Of a DNA stretch of 51,420 nucleotides, positions 8,548 through 21,593 are shown piece after piece (position 1 is the first letter of the stretch; each line of letters starts with the position of its first letter). Under the pieces are notes generated by a model, which was not told the origin of the DNA, did no database searches, and was given only the letters and a program-made list of their open reading frames with translations. The stretch comes from Ligilactobacillus araffinosus DSM 20653 (GTDB lineage Bacteria > Bacillota > Bacilli > Lactobacillales > Lactobacillaceae). The translations under genes and the position numbers were made by a program. The stretch lies in assembly GCF_001435375.1 (NCBI RefSeq), contig NZ_AYYZ01000019.1, forward strand, positions 3,839 to 55,258. Reading direction: 5' to 3'.

Positions 8548-8556
8548 ATTATACCA
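8548..8556 (-). promoter_or_regulatory. Extended -10 promoter of mbl-yidD-DUF2969-rodA
   Basis: Minus strand TGG-TATAAT, a consensus -10 with the TGn extension, about 52 nt upstream of the mbl start and just after the murA terminator. Confidence 0.55.
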
Positions 8557-8603
8557 TAGAATCATTTTTGAATTCACGTAAAATCAAGATAATTGTTAGT
8601 ACC

Positions 8604-8635
8604 AAAAAAGGGACCGTATCAAAATTCAGCCCCTT
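8604..8635 (-). terminator. murA terminator
   Basis: Stem AAGGGGCTG paired with CGGTCCCTT (two wobble pairs), 10-nt loop, then six T on the minus strand. Confidence 0.78.
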
Positions 8636-8651
8636 ATGATTCGTAATTTGA

Positions 8652-9956
8652 TTAATTTTTAACTTCGCTGTTAATCTTCATTTCGTTTCCGGTAATATCA
8701 TTGACTCGTTTGATCTCAGCGCCTAATGAAGCAAGCTTTTGGTTAAAGTGCCAGTATCCACGATCAAGATATTCCAAATGAGTTACTTGCGTAATACCCT
8801 TGGCAATTAATCCGGCAAGAATTAACGCCGCAGCGGCCCGTAAGTCCGTCGCAGCGACTTCAGAACCGCTAAAATTCGTTGGTCCATTCAAAACAGCTGC
8901 GTTACCTTCAACCTTAAAGTCGGCATTCATCCGCCGAAGTTCTTCAAGGTGCATGAATCGGTTCTCGAAAACGGTTTCCGTCAACGTGCTTGTCCCATCA
9001 GCTGCTAATTGAGCAACGCTGATTTGCGGCTGCATATCGGTTGGAAAACCTGGATGCGGCATTGTCTTCACATCTGCTGGTTTAAGTTTTTCCGGTCCAA
9101 TTACCCGAATACCGTCATCTTCCCGAATTACTTGTGCACCCATTTCTTCAAGTTTAGAAATCAATGGTTTGTTATGTTCTTCAACGGCGTCTTTGATCAA
9201 AACATTTCCATTGGTGATTGCCGCAGCAACCATGAACGTTCCAGCTTCGATCCGATCTTGGACAACCGTGTGTTCAACCCCATGAAGATGGTCAACCCCA
9301 ACAACCTTGATGGTTTCTGTTCCTGCACCTGTTACATGAGCTCCCATCTTATTTAAAAAGTTAGCAAGATCAACGATTTCAGGTTCCCGCGCAACATTTT
9401 CAATAATTGTTGTTCCCTTTGCTAAGGTTGCGGCCATCATAATATTTTGGGTTGCACCAACGCTTGGAAAGTCAAGATAAATATTGGCACCTTTCAAACC
9501 ATCTGTCATTGCTTCAATATAGCCATCATTTCGAATAATCTTGGCTCCCAGCGCCTCTAACCCCTTTAAGTGTAGATCAATTGGTCGGGAACCAATTGCA
9601 CATCCGCCGGGCATTGCAACCTTTGCATGTTTAACTCGGGCCAAAAGCGGGCCTAAAACAACGATCGATGCTCGCATCTTTGAAACATACTTAAATGGTG
9701 CTTCATAAGATAATTCATTAGTTGCATCAACCGTAATTTCTTTTTGATCTTCATCAAATCCAACTTTAACATTTAAAAAGCGGATCACATTATTCATTGT
9801 AAATACGTCTGATAAAATCGGGACGTTATGTAAAACAGTGCGGCCTTCAGTCGAAAGAATCGATGCAGCTAAAATTGGTAAAACCGCATTTTTTGCTCCT
9901 TCAATTTCAACCATTCCATTTAACTTGTTTCCGCCGCGAACAATAATTTTTTCCAA
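8652..9956 (-). CDS. murA: UDP-N-acetylglucosamine 1-carboxyvinyltransferase MurA
   Basis: First committed step of peptidoglycan synthesis: transfers enolpyruvate from PEP to UDP-GlcNAc, in the cytoplasm. Contains the substrate-binding Lys22-Asn23 and the catalytic loop [14 protein letters not shown] with Cys119, the residue fosfomycin modifies; Cys rather than Asp predicts fosfomycin susceptibility of this enzyme. 434 residues, full length. The start is TTG with GGAGG 7 nt upstream. It follows a DUF1146 gene 13 nt away, the order found in many lactobacilli downstream of atpC. Confidence 0.96.
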   Translation of the reverse strand: MEKIIVRGGNKLNGMVEIEGAKNAVLPILAASILSTEGRTVLHNVPILSDVFTMNNVIRFLNVKVGFDEDQKEITVDATNELSYEAPFKYVSKMRASIVVLGPLLARVKHAKVAMPGGCAIGSRPIDLHLKGLEALGAKIIRNDGYIEAMTDGLKGANIYLDFPSVGATQNIMMAATLAKGTTIIENVAREPEIVDLANFLNKMGAHVTGAGTETIKVVGVDHLHGVEHTVVQDRIEAGTFMVAAAITNGNVLIKDAVEEHNKPLISKLEEMGAQVIREDDGIRVIGPEKLKPADVKTMPHPGFPTDMQPQISVAQLAADGTSTLTETVFENRFMHLEELRRMNADFKVEGNAAVLNGPTNFSGSEVAATDLRAAAALILAGLIAKGITQVTHLEYLDRGYWHFNQKLASLGAEIKRVNDITGNEMKINSEVKN

Positions 9957-9969
9957 GTCGAATCCTCCA

Positions 9970-10200
9970 TTACAATAGATATCCTAAATTTCGTACACTA
10001 TCGATGAAGTTTAGGAAAAACTGACTCACTAAGAAGCCTAGAGCCGTTGAAACCAAAATAAGAAACAACCGGAAAGTTCGTTGCCGTTCCTTATTAACAT
10101 AGTAATCCAAGCGTAAATCGCGCAAGATCTTAAATGTGATCAGGATAAAAGTAAAGTTGCTGATGATCGTCAGTAACGCGTTCAATCCAATTTGTCTCAT
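9970..10200 (-). CDS. DUF1146 family membrane protein (YwzB-like)
   Basis: A 76-residue protein with two hydrophobic helices (about 9-28 and 43-65) separated by a basic loop. It matches DUF1146, a small family encoded between the atp operon and murA in Bacilli. No function is known to me. SD AGAGGTG before the ATG. Co-transcribed with murA. Confidence 0.87.
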   Translation of the reverse strand: MRQIGLNALLTIISNFTFILITFKILRDLRLDYYVNKERQRTFRLFLILVSTALGFLVSQFFLNFIDSVRNLGYLL

Positions 10201-10358
10201 TAACTCTTCACCTCTCAGTTTGCAATTATAATATCATAATTGTCTTTTTGATAACAATATTAATGATAAGTATATCTTGCATATCTAATTAATATACACC
10301 CTTTTATATCAAATAACATTAATTTTTAAATTAACTTAATATTCATTTTTAAATAAAA

Positions 10359-10388
10359 AAAGAGATCATGGAAAACCATAACCTCTTT
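10359..10388 (-). terminator. Terminator of the atp operon
   Basis: Stem AAAGAGGTTATGG with CCATGATCTCTTT (two wobbles), TTTT loop, then a T tract on the minus strand. The following 150 nt up to the DUF1146 gene are AT-rich, with a TATAAT at 225-230 of the 10,000 block (10225-10230, minus) as the only promoter hint. Confidence 0.82.
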
Positions 10389-10411
10389 TCTCTATCAAAG
10401 ACTAAATTTCA

Positions 10412-10831
10412 CTAGTGACCTGAAATCTTAATCCGATTTAAAGCCCGTTTTAATGAAATTTCAGCCCGTTTTAATTCTTTGGCGTCATGTTCATTCTGTG
10501 CTTTTTCGATTCGTTCTTTAGCCCGATCGCGTGCACGTTCTGCCCGTGATGCATCAATATTTTCTTTTCTTTCAGCTGCTGAAGCAACAATTGAAAGGAC
10601 GTTATTTGAAAATTCTAAGAATCCACCGCCAATGGCAATTTCATCGTATTGATCTTCTCCAGTTTTAACCCGTACCTCATCGATTGCCAATGAAGCTAAA
10701 ACAGGAGTATGGTTCGGCATGATTCCAAGTTCACCTTCGCCAGTCTTACAAATTGCTAAAGTGGTCTTTTTTTCATAAACTTCACCATCTGGAGTTACAA
10801 CAGACACTGTTAATTCAGGTTTGTCACTCAT
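10412..10831 (-). CDS. atpC: F1Fo ATP synthase epsilon subunit
   Basis: Rotor subunit of F1 that couples the gamma shaft to the c-ring and can inhibit ATP hydrolysis. It has the N-terminal beta-sandwich (LTVSVVTPDGEVYE at 7-20, GELGIMPNHTPVLASL near 33-48) and a C-terminal two-helix region ending in basic repeats. 139 residues. Last gene of the operon, 14 nt after atpD. Confidence 0.96.
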   Translation of the reverse strand: MSDKPELTVSVVTPDGEVYEKKTTLAICKTGEGELGIMPNHTPVLASLAIDEVRVKTGEDQYDEIAIGGGFLEFSNNVLSIVASAAERKENIDASRAERARDRAKERIEKAQNEHDAKELKRAEISLKRALNRIKISGH

Positions 10832-10845
10832 TTGACGTTCCCTCC

Positions 10846-12264
<1,419 letters not shown>

Positions 12265-12270
12265 CTAATT

Positions 12271-13227
12271 TTATTCTAAGGCAGCTTGAGCACCTGTAAT
12301 TTCAGTAATTTCAGTTGTAATTGCACTCTGCCGTGCACGGTTATATTGTAATTGCAAGCTTGAAATAATGTCATCTGCGTTATCTGAAGCAGATTTCATT
12401 GCAGTTGAACTTGAAGCATGTTCAGATGTCTTGGCATCCAAAATTGCACCGTATACTAAGCTTTCAGCGTATTGCGGCAAAACAACTTCCAAGATTGCAT
12501 CTTGAGAAGGTTCGGCATCGTATGCTGGAGCTATTTGGCCTTCTTTGGCTTCTTCAAGTCCGTCATTTTCCAAATCACCAACGTTTTCAGCGGTAATTGG
12601 AAGCATTTGTTCAGCACGAAATTCTGACGTTAAGGTGTTTACGAAGTGGTTGTAGCAAACGTATAATTTGTCGAATGCTCCATTTGTAAACATCGTAACG
12701 ATTGCTTGAACAATTGGTCGAACTTCTTTAAATTTTGGCACATCATTAACACCTTGATACTCGTATCCGATGTTAAATCCACGTTGTTTAAAGAAATCTG
12801 CACCAGTTGAACCGATTGCTAAGATCACAATATCATCTTTTTTGTTGTCAGCTTTGCTTACGTTATCAATCAACGTCATTGTTTGTTTCAATACCGTACT
12901 GTTGTAACTTCCAACCAAGCCCCGATCTGATGTGATCACAACGATTCCAACCTTCCTGACCGGACGTTGTTGCAACATCCCCAATGAGCTCATTGGATCG
13001 TCGCTCTTTTTTGATGAACTACTTACTGAAATGCTATCCAATAAGTGTGATTTAGCAAGGTGAGTGATTACACTCCGAATCTTGGCGGCATAGACTTGAT
13101 AACTTGCTGTATGTCTTTGAATTTGATTCAATTTTACAGTTGATACCATTTGCATGGCATTTGTAATTTGTTGTGTTTTCTTGGTCGAATTGATCCGACG
13201 CTTAACACTTTGTAATGAACCAGCCAT
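12271..13227 (-). CDS. atpG: F1Fo ATP synthase gamma subunit
   Basis: Central rotor shaft. The N-terminal [20 protein letters not shown] (7-26) and the C-terminal helix ending [13 protein letters not shown], which inserts into the alpha3beta3 ring, are conserved. At 318 residues it is longer than E. coli gamma (287); the extra length is mainly in loops near 70-90 and 200-225, as in other lactobacilli. Confidence 0.96.
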   Translation of the reverse strand: MAGSLQSVKRRINSTKKTQQITNAMQMVSTVKLNQIQRHTASYQVYAAKIRSVITHLAKSHLLDSISVSSSSKKSDDPMSSLGMLQQRPVRKVGIVVITSDRGLVGSYNSTVLKQTMTLIDNVSKADNKKDDIVILAIGSTGADFFKQRGFNIGYEYQGVNDVPKFKEVRPIVQAIVTMFTNGAFDKLYVCYNHFVNTLTSEFRAEQMLPITAENVGDLENDGLEEAKEGQIAPAYDAEPSQDAILEVVLPQYAESLVYGAILDAKTSEHASSSTAMKSASDNADDIISSLQLQYNRARQSAITTEITEITGAQAALE

Positions 13228-13245
13228 CAGCCTTCACCACCCTTT

Positions 13246-14772
<1,527 letters not shown>

Positions 14773-15318
14773 TTAACGTTTTAGTAACAGACGCTTGATC
14801 TTTTCAAGCTTCGTCTTAATTGAACCGTCATAAATATGACTTGCAGATTGCATGATAACCCCACCGATAATTGATGGATCAACCTTAGCATCCAAGATAA
14901 CTTGGTTTGCGCCTTCAACCTCAGCAAATTTCTTTGCAAGGGTATCCTTTTGTTGATCATCTAATTCAACGGCTGTCCGTACAACGGCCCGAACAACTTT
15001 GCGTTCTTGATCATAAAGTCTGTTAAATTCATCAATGATTGCTTCTAAGTTACTGATCCGCCGGTAGTCGAATAACATGTTAAGCAGATTAGAAACCAAT
15101 GTTGAAGCATTTGCAGTTAACGCAGAAAAAGTATCTTTCTTTGCTTTTTCATCGATTTGCGGACTTGTCATAAAGTTAACAAATCCGGGTTCTTGATTTA
15201 AAGCTGCTTTCAATTCATTTAATTCAGCTGCCGTTTCAGCAAGTGAATTTTGTTCTTGAGCAACTTCAAAAAGGGCATTGCCATAACGACGTGCAATTGT
15301 TGCATTATCTATTGCCAT
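14773..15318 (-). CDS. atpH: F1Fo ATP synthase delta subunit
   Basis: Peripheral-stalk subunit joining the b-dimer to the top of F1. Characteristic N-terminus [13 protein letters not shown] and C-terminal [12 protein letters not shown]...DGSI segment. I start at the ATG at 15318 ([13 protein letters not shown]): an upstream in-frame start lies inside atpF and would add an uncharacteristic leader. The gene overlaps the end of atpF by 14 nt. 181 residues. Confidence 0.94.
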   Translation of the reverse strand: MAIDNATIARRYGNALFEVAQEQNSLAETAAELNELKAALNQEPGFVNFMTSPQIDEKAKKDTFSALTANASTLVSNLLNMLFDYRRISNLEAIIDEFNRLYDQERKVVRAVVRTAVELDDQQKDTLAKKFAEVEGANQVILDAKVDPSIIGGVIMQSASHIYDGSIKTKLEKIKRLLLKR

Positions 15319-15826
15319 TTTGCTTTCCCAACCCTTCAATATATGAATCAACTAATTCCTTTTGACTTTCAGGTGTTAGTTCTTTTTGAATAATCTTCGA
15401 AGCAATTTCAATAGATAATTCAGCGACATCGTTCTTTACACTTGATAAAGCATCTTGCTTTTCTTGTTGAATATCTTTCTTGGCATTGGCCTTCATTGTT
15501 TTAACTTCTTCATTTGCAGCATTTACAATTGAAGCTTTTTGTTGTTCACCGTTTTGTTTTGCGCGATCAATGATTCCAGCAGCTTCTGTCCGTGAGTTTT
15601 CCAAAGCCGTTTGCCGTTTTGCAGCAAGATCTTCAGCTTCTTTCCGAGCCTTTTCAGCAGAATCAATATCGTTTGAAATCTTTGTTGCCCGTTTATCCAT
15701 CATCTTTGTGACAGGCCCCCATGCAAAGTGCTTAACGATTAACAACATGATAATGAACATAATAAGGTAGAAAAGGAAATCTCCCCATTGTACCCCTGCA
15801 TCACCAAGTAAAAATGTCGAATACAT
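15305..15826 (-). CDS. atpF: F1Fo ATP synthase b subunit
   Basis: Stator stalk. One N-terminal membrane helix (about 17-34) followed by a long charged alpha-helical coiled coil rich in Ala, Glu, Lys and Arg. 173 residues. GGAGGTG upstream of the ATG. Overlaps atpH by 14 nt. Confidence 0.96.
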   Translation of the reverse strand: MYSTFLLGDAGVQWGDFLFYLIMFIIMLLIVKHFAWGPVTKMMDKRATKISNDIDSAEKARKEAEDLAAKRQTALENSRTEAAGIIDRAKQNGEQQKASIVNAANEEVKTMKANAKKDIQQEKQDALSSVKNDVAELSIEIASKIIQKELTPESQKELVDSYIEGLGKQNGNR

Positions 15827-15878
15827 CTATTGACACCTCCTTCGTTTAAATATAACTTATGTTACCTTTTTACGAAGG

Positions 15879-16115
<237 letters not shown>

Positions 16116-16123
16116 TTAAAATA

Positions 16124-16846
16124 TTAAGCCTCTTTTTCGATCTTTTGTGAAATGTAAACCATCGCTAATGTTACAAAAACATAGGCTTGAATTGCCCCAA
16201 TAAAAACAGAGAATCCTTGCCAAATCATTTCCAATGGAACAGCTGGTATAAAAGTTAAAACACCATGAGATTGCGCCATTTGAAAAACAAGTTTAAGCAA
16301 TACTTCACCGGCATAAATATTACCATAGAGCCGAAGCGCAAGGGTAATAAAATTTGTAAATTGCTCTAACACCTTAATTGGAAATAGCACTGGCATTGGA
16401 CTGAAAAATGAATTTTTAACATATCCTTTAAATCCAAAACGATTAATTCCTGCAATATGCGAAATAACAAGTACCATAAATGCCAATGTTAATGTTGTCA
16501 TTGGTGAAGCAGTTGGACTCTTAATATATGTAACATCCCCAATTACGAATTGAATGATCAACCCTAACTGGTTAGCAACAAAAATAAATATGAAGAGTAA
16601 AAATGCAAGTAATCCATAATCACTCCCTTGTGCATCAGGAATCGCCGATTTAACAATTCCATTTGTAAAATCAACGATCCATTCGAGAATATTTTGTTTA
16701 CCGGTTGGCTTCATCTGCAAATTGCGTGAAAGCCAAATTAAAACGGCACAAACAATAATTGCTGTAACCAGACCGGCAACACAGTTCCCGACATTAAATG
16801 AGAGCCCGAACAGCTTGACAATTTTACTTCCGTCATCAAACACCAA
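16124..16846 (-). CDS. atpB: F1Fo ATP synthase a subunit
   Basis: Stator membrane subunit forming the proton half-channels; five to six hydrophobic helices. The essential arginine lies in LALRLYGNIYAGE. Start codon is uncertain: GAGGTG is 4 nt before a TTG (16846) and 7 nt before a GTG (16843); the GTG has the better spacing. First gene of atpBEFHAGDC; no atpI is visible between it and upp. Confidence 0.95.
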   Translation of the reverse strand: MVFDDGSKIVKLFGLSFNVGNCVAGLVTAIIVCAVLIWLSRNLQMKPTGKQNILEWIVDFTNGIVKSAIPDAQGSDYGLLAFLLFIFIFVANQLGLIIQFVIGDVTYIKSPTASPMTTLTLAFMVLVISHIAGINRFGFKGYVKNSFFSPMPVLFPIKVLEQFTNFITLALRLYGNIYAGEVLLKLVFQMAQSHGVLTFIPAVPLEMIWQGFSVFIGAIQAYVFVTLAMVYISQKIEKEA

Positions 16847-16944
16847 GTCTCACCTCTTTTCAATTGTAATAAGGTTGAAAACATTACGGTCGAACCATAA
16901 AATGATTTCGATCCAAAGATGGACAATCTCTGAATACAACTTTC

Positions 16945-16953
16945 ATCATACCA
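16945..16953 (-). promoter_or_regulatory. Extended -10 promoter of the atp operon
   Basis: Minus strand TGG-TATGAT about 100 nt upstream of atpB. The 295-nt upp-atpB gap (16847-17141) otherwise holds AT-rich sequence and a possible weak upp terminator (7-bp AT stem with T7, about 17054-17088, minus). Confidence 0.4.
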
Positions 16954-17141
16954 CCATTTTTATTAAATATAAAACCAATTTAAGAACGTAATACCGCCAT
17001 TTAAGCGTATTTCAAAAATTTAATGTAACCGTTTTATAATGATGAAAAATCATAAAAAAATCGCGGTATAATCACATTTTGATTTTTTAAACATTCATTA
17101 ATAAAATTTATAGATTAATTAAGTACTATAATATTCAGCTA

Positions 17142-17771
17142 TTATTTTGTCCCAAAAAGTCGATCGCCGGCATCGCCTAATCCCGGAACAATATATCCAT
17201 TTTCATTTAAATGATCGTCTAATGCAGCAGCATAAACATCAATATCAGGGTGTGCATCTCGTAAAGCTTTTACCCCTTCTGGTGCAGCTACCAGACAAAC
17301 AAACCGAATTGATTTTGCTCCCCGCTTCTTTAATGCATCAACAGCTGCAATTGCGGATCCACCAGTTGCTAACATTGGATCTACAATGATCATTTCCCGT
17401 TTATCAAGGTGATCTGGCATCTTTACAAAGTATTCGTGCGGTTGAAGCGTTTCTTCATCACGATACATTCCAATATGCCCAACCTTTGCAGCCGGCAGTA
17501 ATTCAAGAACACCATCAACCATTCCAAGCCCGGCCCGCAAAATTGGAACAACTACTACTTTTTTACCAGTCAACCGTTTTTCAACAGCTGTTGCAACCGG
17601 AGTTTCAACCTTTACATCTTCAAGCGGCATATCACGACAAACTTCGTAGACCATCAATTCGGCAATTTCATTGACAACTTCCCGAAATTCGCGAGTACCA
17701 CAATTTTTATTTCGAATAATCGTTAATTTGTGTTGAATTAATGGGTGATCTAAAACTTCAAATTTTCCCAT
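17142..17771 (-). CDS. upp: Uracil phosphoribosyltransferase
   Basis: Pyrimidine salvage: uracil plus PRPP gives UMP. The PRPP-binding loop [17 protein letters not shown] (about 130-146) and the uracil-binding region ending [11 protein letters not shown] are present. I place the start at 17771, where GGAG is 9 nt upstream; this gives 209 residues, the family norm, whereas an ATG at 17780 sits directly on the ribosome site. Lies between tsaC and atpB, a common Bacilli order. Confidence 0.96.
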   Translation of the reverse strand: MGKFEVLDHPLIQHKLTIIRNKNCGTREFREVVNEIAELMVYEVCRDMPLEDVKVETPVATAVEKRLTGKKVVVVPILRAGLGMVDGVLELLPAAKVGHIGMYRDEETLQPHEYFVKMPDHLDKREMIIVDPMLATGGSAIAAVDALKKRGAKSIRFVCLVAAPEGVKALRDAHPDIDVYAAALDDHLNENGYIVPGLGDAGDRLFGTK

Positions 17772-17830
17772 TTCAAACATCTCCTTTAATCTTTATTCAG
17801 TCCTATTTTATCGGATATTAAATAATTTGG

Positions 17831-18829
17831 CTACTCCAAACTCCAAGTTTGATTTCCACTGGCTTTTTCTAATCGATTCATGTAGGCTTCTCCTAAACCA
17901 ATCTCTGGAAACTTTTGAACAAGGATCATTTTGGCATGTTCATCATTATCTAAATGCCGAATGCCCGCAAAGAATCTTTTGCTTGCTGATTGCACATCTT
18001 GGCCTAAACTGAATTGAAGTTTGGTATTTGAAAGCGAATCCAACACCTTATCCGTTGCCATTACTCCCACTTTTTGATTTTGAGTTTTAAGCCACTGATC
18101 AACTTGATCCCAATCTTGATCATTAACCATTAAAACCTGGGCATCCGGATTATAATGCTTATATTGAGCCGCTGGAGCTACATCCTTGTCGTCCTTCAAC
18201 AAAACCTTTATTCCAAGAACGTCTTCGATTGCTTTAATACTGATTGCTCCTGGGCGGGTAATAATCGGTGTGTCTCCACTTAAATCAATAATCGTTGATT
18301 CTACACCAACCGCAGTTGGCCCATCATCAACGATTCCGGCAATCTTGCCTTCCATATCATGAAAGACATGGTCAGCGGTCGTTGGACTCGGCTTTCCTGA
18401 TGAATTAGCAGACGGACCGACAATCGGTGTTCCTGCAAGTTCAATCATTTTCAACGTTACTTGATTATCCGGCATCCGAAAAGCAGCGGTTGGTAAGCCG
18501 CCCGTAACGACTGGTGCTAACGCATGCGGCAAAGTTTTAAAAATCAGAGTCAACGGGCCTGGCCAAAATTGCTTAATCAATTTTTGGCCCCATTCATTGA
18601 TTTCACCCACAAACCGCTCAACCATTTTGGGCGAACAAACCGTTACATTTAGCGGATTATTAGCTGGTCGGCCTTTAGCTTGAAAAACCCGGCGGACAGC
18701 TTTTTCATTCGTTGCATCGGCTCCTAACCCATAAACGGTTTCAGTTGGAAATGCAATTAATTCCCCAAGTTGAATTTCTTTGGCTGCTTGGGCAACTTCA
18801 TCTGGTTTATAAATTTTCGTAATTTCCAT
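17831..18829 (-). CDS. L-threonylcarbamoyladenylate synthase (Sua5/TsaC)
   Basis: Makes threonylcarbamoyl-AMP from threonine, bicarbonate and ATP, the first step of t6A at position 37 of ANN-decoding tRNAs. Residues about 10-200 are the YrdC domain (FPTETVYGLGADA, KGRPANNPLNV, GPSANSSGKPSPT). The C-terminal 120 residues are the Sua5 extension, so this is the long Sua5 form (332 residues). tsaE, a later enzyme of the same pathway, is at 39027-39494. Confidence 0.94.
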   Translation of the reverse strand: MEITKIYKPDEVAQAAKEIQLGELIAFPTETVYGLGADATNEKAVRRVFQAKGRPANNPLNVTVCSPKMVERFVGEINEWGQKLIKQFWPGPLTLIFKTLPHALAPVVTGGLPTAAFRMPDNQVTLKMIELAGTPIVGPSANSSGKPSPTTADHVFHDMEGKIAGIVDDGPTAVGVESTIIDLSGDTPIITRPGAISIKAIEDVLGIKVLLKDDKDVAPAAQYKHYNPDAQVLMVNDQDWDQVDQWLKTQNQKVGVMATDKVLDSLSNTKLQFSLGQDVQSASKRFFAGIRHLDNDEHAKMILVQKFPEIGLGEAYMNRLEKASGNQTWSLE

Positions 18830-18845
18830 CGCTTGATTTCCTTTC

Positions 18846-19685
18846 TTATAATTTTACCCGCACCATCCGATCATGGTGATTGATATCTTGGCGCACTTCA
18901 ACGTTGGCTTCCGGAAACTGCTTTTCAAAAATCTGTTTGACTGCTTGTCCCTGATGAAACCCGATTTCAAAGTACATTCGGGCATGCGGCTTTAAATACG
19001 AAGTACATTCCACAGCGATTCGCTGGTAAATTGCCAAGCCGTGATGCGGTGCAAATAATGCAAGTTCCGGTTCGTATTCTAAAACACTGCGATCCATATA
19101 TTTACGCTCGTCTTCCGCAATATATGGCGGATTTGAAACGATCACATCATATTTCCCGTCCACCTCATTCAAAAGATCGCTTTGGACAAATTTGACAGAT
19201 TCATTCAACGCCGTCGCATTCTGTTGGGCAACGGCTAACGCATCAGTCGAAATGTCGCTTAAAGTTACGTCCCAATTTGGTCGCTCAGATTTAAGTGCTA
19301 AACCGATTGCTCCCGTCCCGGTGCCAACATCAAGCAGTTTGATCGGCTGCTTATCATAATCTGCTAAGATCCAATCAACCAGTTCCTCCGTTTCCGGACG
19401 CGGAATCAAGGTATCTTTCGTCACTTTCAGCTGCAAGCCGTAAAAGAATGCCTTACCCGTGAGATATTGGGCCGGCCAGCCATCAACAAACTTCTGAACG
19501 TTTGTCTGATACTGCTGCCACTCTTCAACTGGCATCGGATCACGAAAATGCATCAATAGTTGGGCTTCACTCCACCCCATTTGATCGCACAACAATAAAT
19601 CAGCGGCATCAGCTTCTAATCCGTGCGTTTCAATAAAAGAAAAAGCCCATTGACGGGCCTTAAAATAATTTACTGCATTATTCAT
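18846..19685 (-). CDS. prmC: Release factor glutamine methyltransferase PrmC
   Basis: SAM-dependent enzyme that methylates the GGQ glutamine of RF1 and RF2. The SAM-binding motif [15 protein letters not shown] (about 117-131) and the catalytic NPPY (in [11 protein letters not shown], about 184-194) are intact. 279 residues. Its ATG overlaps the prfA stop by 8 nt, coupling it to its substrate's gene. Confidence 0.96.
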   Translation of the reverse strand: MNNAVNYFKARQWAFSFIETHGLEADAADLLLCDQMGWSEAQLLMHFRDPMPVEEWQQYQTNVQKFVDGWPAQYLTGKAFFYGLQLKVTKDTLIPRPETEELVDWILADYDKQPIKLLDVGTGTGAIGLALKSERPNWDVTLSDISTDALAVAQQNATALNESVKFVQSDLLNEVDGKYDVIVSNPPYIAEDERKYMDRSVLEYEPELALFAPHHGLAIYQRIAVECTSYLKPHARMYFEIGFHQGQAVKQIFEKQFPEANVEVRQDINHHDRMVRVKL

Positions 19686-20763
19686 TTTGCAATTTCTCCA
19701 ATGCTTTAGTTTGATCGTACAAGACTAACGCATCAATAATGTCATCTAAATCACCGTTCATGATCTTATCCAACTTGTTCAAGGTCAATCCGATCCGGTG
19801 ATCTGTAACCCGATTTTGTGGGTAATTATATGTCCGAATTCTTTCTGACCGGTCACCAGTCCCAATGGCTGATTTCCGGTTTTCATCGTATTCACTTTGT
19901 TCTTGGGTCTTATAGTAGTCGTAAACCCGAGCTTTCAAAATCTGCATCGCCTTTTCCCGGTTTTGTTGCTGCGAACGTTGATCTTGCATTGAAACCACGA
20001 TCCCGGTTGGCAAATGCGTCATCCGAACGGCTGATGAAGTCTTGTTAATGTGCTGACCACCGGCACCTGATGACCGGAAAACGTCAACCCGAATGTCCTT
20101 TGGATCAATTTCAATTTCAACGTCTTCTTCTTCAGGCATTACCCCAACCGTTGCGGTTGAAGTATGAACCCGGCCAGCTGATTCGGTTACTGGAACCCGT
20201 TGAACCCGGTGAGCGCCGCTTTCATATTTTAATTTTGAATAAACATTTTTCCCGTTGATGAGCAATACGACTTGCTTGAACCCACCGACTTCGGTTGGAG
20301 TTTTATCAACGATTTGAACTGACCAGCCTTGTTTTTCAGCATAACGAGTATACATGTTGTATAAATCCGCTGCAAATAAACTGGCTTCGTCCCCGCCGGC
20401 AGCTCCCCGGATTTCCATGATGATGTTCTTTTCATCATTCGGGTCCTTCGGAATTAAAAGAAGCTTGATTTCTTCTTCAAGTTTTTCCTTTTCAACCTTT
20501 GAATCTGCTAATTCATCTTTGACCATTGATGCCATTTCTTCATCATCAATGCCGGCATTCAACATTTCCTCATCATCTTTGATCTGCTGCGTAACTTTCT
20601 TATATTGATTGTACTTTTCAACGGTTTCGCGCAAATCAGCCATTTCCTTTGAAAGCTTTGTGAACCGTTGCGTATCAGCAATTACATCCGGATCAGAAAG
20701 CAATTCGCCAAGCTCTTCGTAACGATCTTCAAGCATTTGTAAACGATCAAATAACTTATCCAT
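19678..20763 (-). CDS. prfA: Peptide chain release factor 1
   Basis: Terminates translation at UAG and UAA. The GGQ loop ([12 protein letters not shown]) and the anticodon-like PVT within [10 protein letters not shown] are visible. I start at the ATG at 20763, where GGAGG is 5 nt upstream; the earlier in-frame ATG at 20775 overlaps that ribosome site. This gives 361 residues, the usual RF1 length. Confidence 0.96.
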   Translation of the reverse strand: MDKLFDRLQMLEDRYEELGELLSDPDVIADTQRFTKLSKEMADLRETVEKYNQYKKVTQQIKDDEEMLNAGIDDEEMASMVKDELADSKVEKEKLEEEIKLLLIPKDPNDEKNIIMEIRGAAGGDEASLFAADLYNMYTRYAEKQGWSVQIVDKTPTEVGGFKQVVLLINGKNVYSKLKYESGAHRVQRVPVTESAGRVHTSTATVGVMPEEEDVEIEIDPKDIRVDVFRSSGAGGQHINKTSSAVRMTHLPTGIVVSMQDQRSQQQNREKAMQILKARVYDYYKTQEQSEYDENRKSAIGTGDRSERIRTYNYPQNRVTDHRIGLTLNKLDKIMNGDLDDIIDALVLYDQTKALEKLQNE

Positions 20764-20781
20764 CTTGTCCTCCATTAAGTG

Positions 20782-21375
20782 TTATTCTTCAATATCTTTG
20801 CAAATCTCTTCCAGCGGCGGATTAACGTAATGTTTCCGGCAAACTGGGAAATATGCTTCGTTGCCACCGATCATGATCTGCTCGCCGTCATAAACCGGCT
20901 TGCCATCATGGATTCGAAGGTTCATAGTTGCTTTTTTGGCACAGAACCAGCAAATGGTTTTCATTTCTTCGATTTTGTCAGCATACAACAAAAGGTATTC
21001 GGACCCTTCAAATAACTGATTCCGAAAGTCATTCTTTAAGCCAAACGTCATCACAGGGATTTCCAATTCATCAACGATTTGTGTCAATTCAATTACGTGA
21101 TGTTTTTTCAAAAATTGCGCTTCATCAACTAATACACAATCGATGTTTTGCTTTGAAGCCACAATTTCGTACACATTTGTTTCATCAAAAATCGGAATTG
21201 CCGGCCGCCGTAACCCAATCCGGCTTGAGACATATCCGACTTCATCCCGGTTATCCAGTCCGCTTGTCAAAATCACAACGTGCTTATGCTGTTCCTCATA
21301 GTTATGAGCAACTTTAAGGATCTCAATCGTTTTGCCGCTGTTCATTGCGCCATAACGGAAAAAAAGCTGTGCCAT
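20782..21375 (-). CDS. tdk: Thymidine kinase
   Basis: Salvage phosphorylation of thymidine to dTMP. Type II (tetrameric) kinase: P-loop GAMNSGKT (about 9-16), [10 protein letters not shown] (about 80-89) and Zn-binding cysteines in CWFCAKK and PVCRKHY. 197 residues. Start preceded by GGAG. First gene of tdk-prfA-prmC-tsaC-upp; a TATACT at 21410-21415 (minus) may be its -10 box. Confidence 0.96.
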   Translation of the reverse strand: MAQLFFRYGAMNSGKTIEILKVAHNYEEQHKHVVILTSGLDNRDEVGYVSSRIGLRRPAIPIFDETNVYEIVASKQNIDCVLVDEAQFLKKHHVIELTQIVDELEIPVMTFGLKNDFRNQLFEGSEYLLLYADKIEEMKTICWFCAKKATMNLRIHDGKPVYDGEQIMIGGNEAYFPVCRKHYVNPPLEEICKDIEE

Positions 21376-21519
21376 AAACCCATCTCCATAAAAAAAGTCT
21401 TTCTAAATAAGTATATACGATTTAAAGGCAAAATTCATTCCCTCACTTAAAATTTTCGGAGCTTTAATTATTATTCGGACGTTTATCTCAAATTAATTCA
21501 CAATAATTAACAATTTGCA

Positions 21520-21547
21520 TTGACTTTTATTCATTTAAGTTTAAAAT
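21520..21547 (+). promoter_or_regulatory. Promoter of adenine deaminase gene
   Basis: TTGACT (21520-21525) and TAAAAT (21542-21547) are separated by 16 nt, close to the sigma-A consensus. The likely transcription start is about 40 nt upstream of the ATG. No purine riboswitch or clear PurR box is visible. Confidence 0.6.
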
Positions 21548-21593
21548 GAATTAACAATATAACCAAAATACAAATAATATTGGAGGATCAGTA

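Noticed and set aside
21421-21593. PurR box or purine riboswitch upstream of adenine deaminase
   Set aside because: TTCGGACG at about 21474 only loosely resembles a PurBox, and no riboswitch-like three-way junction can be drawn.
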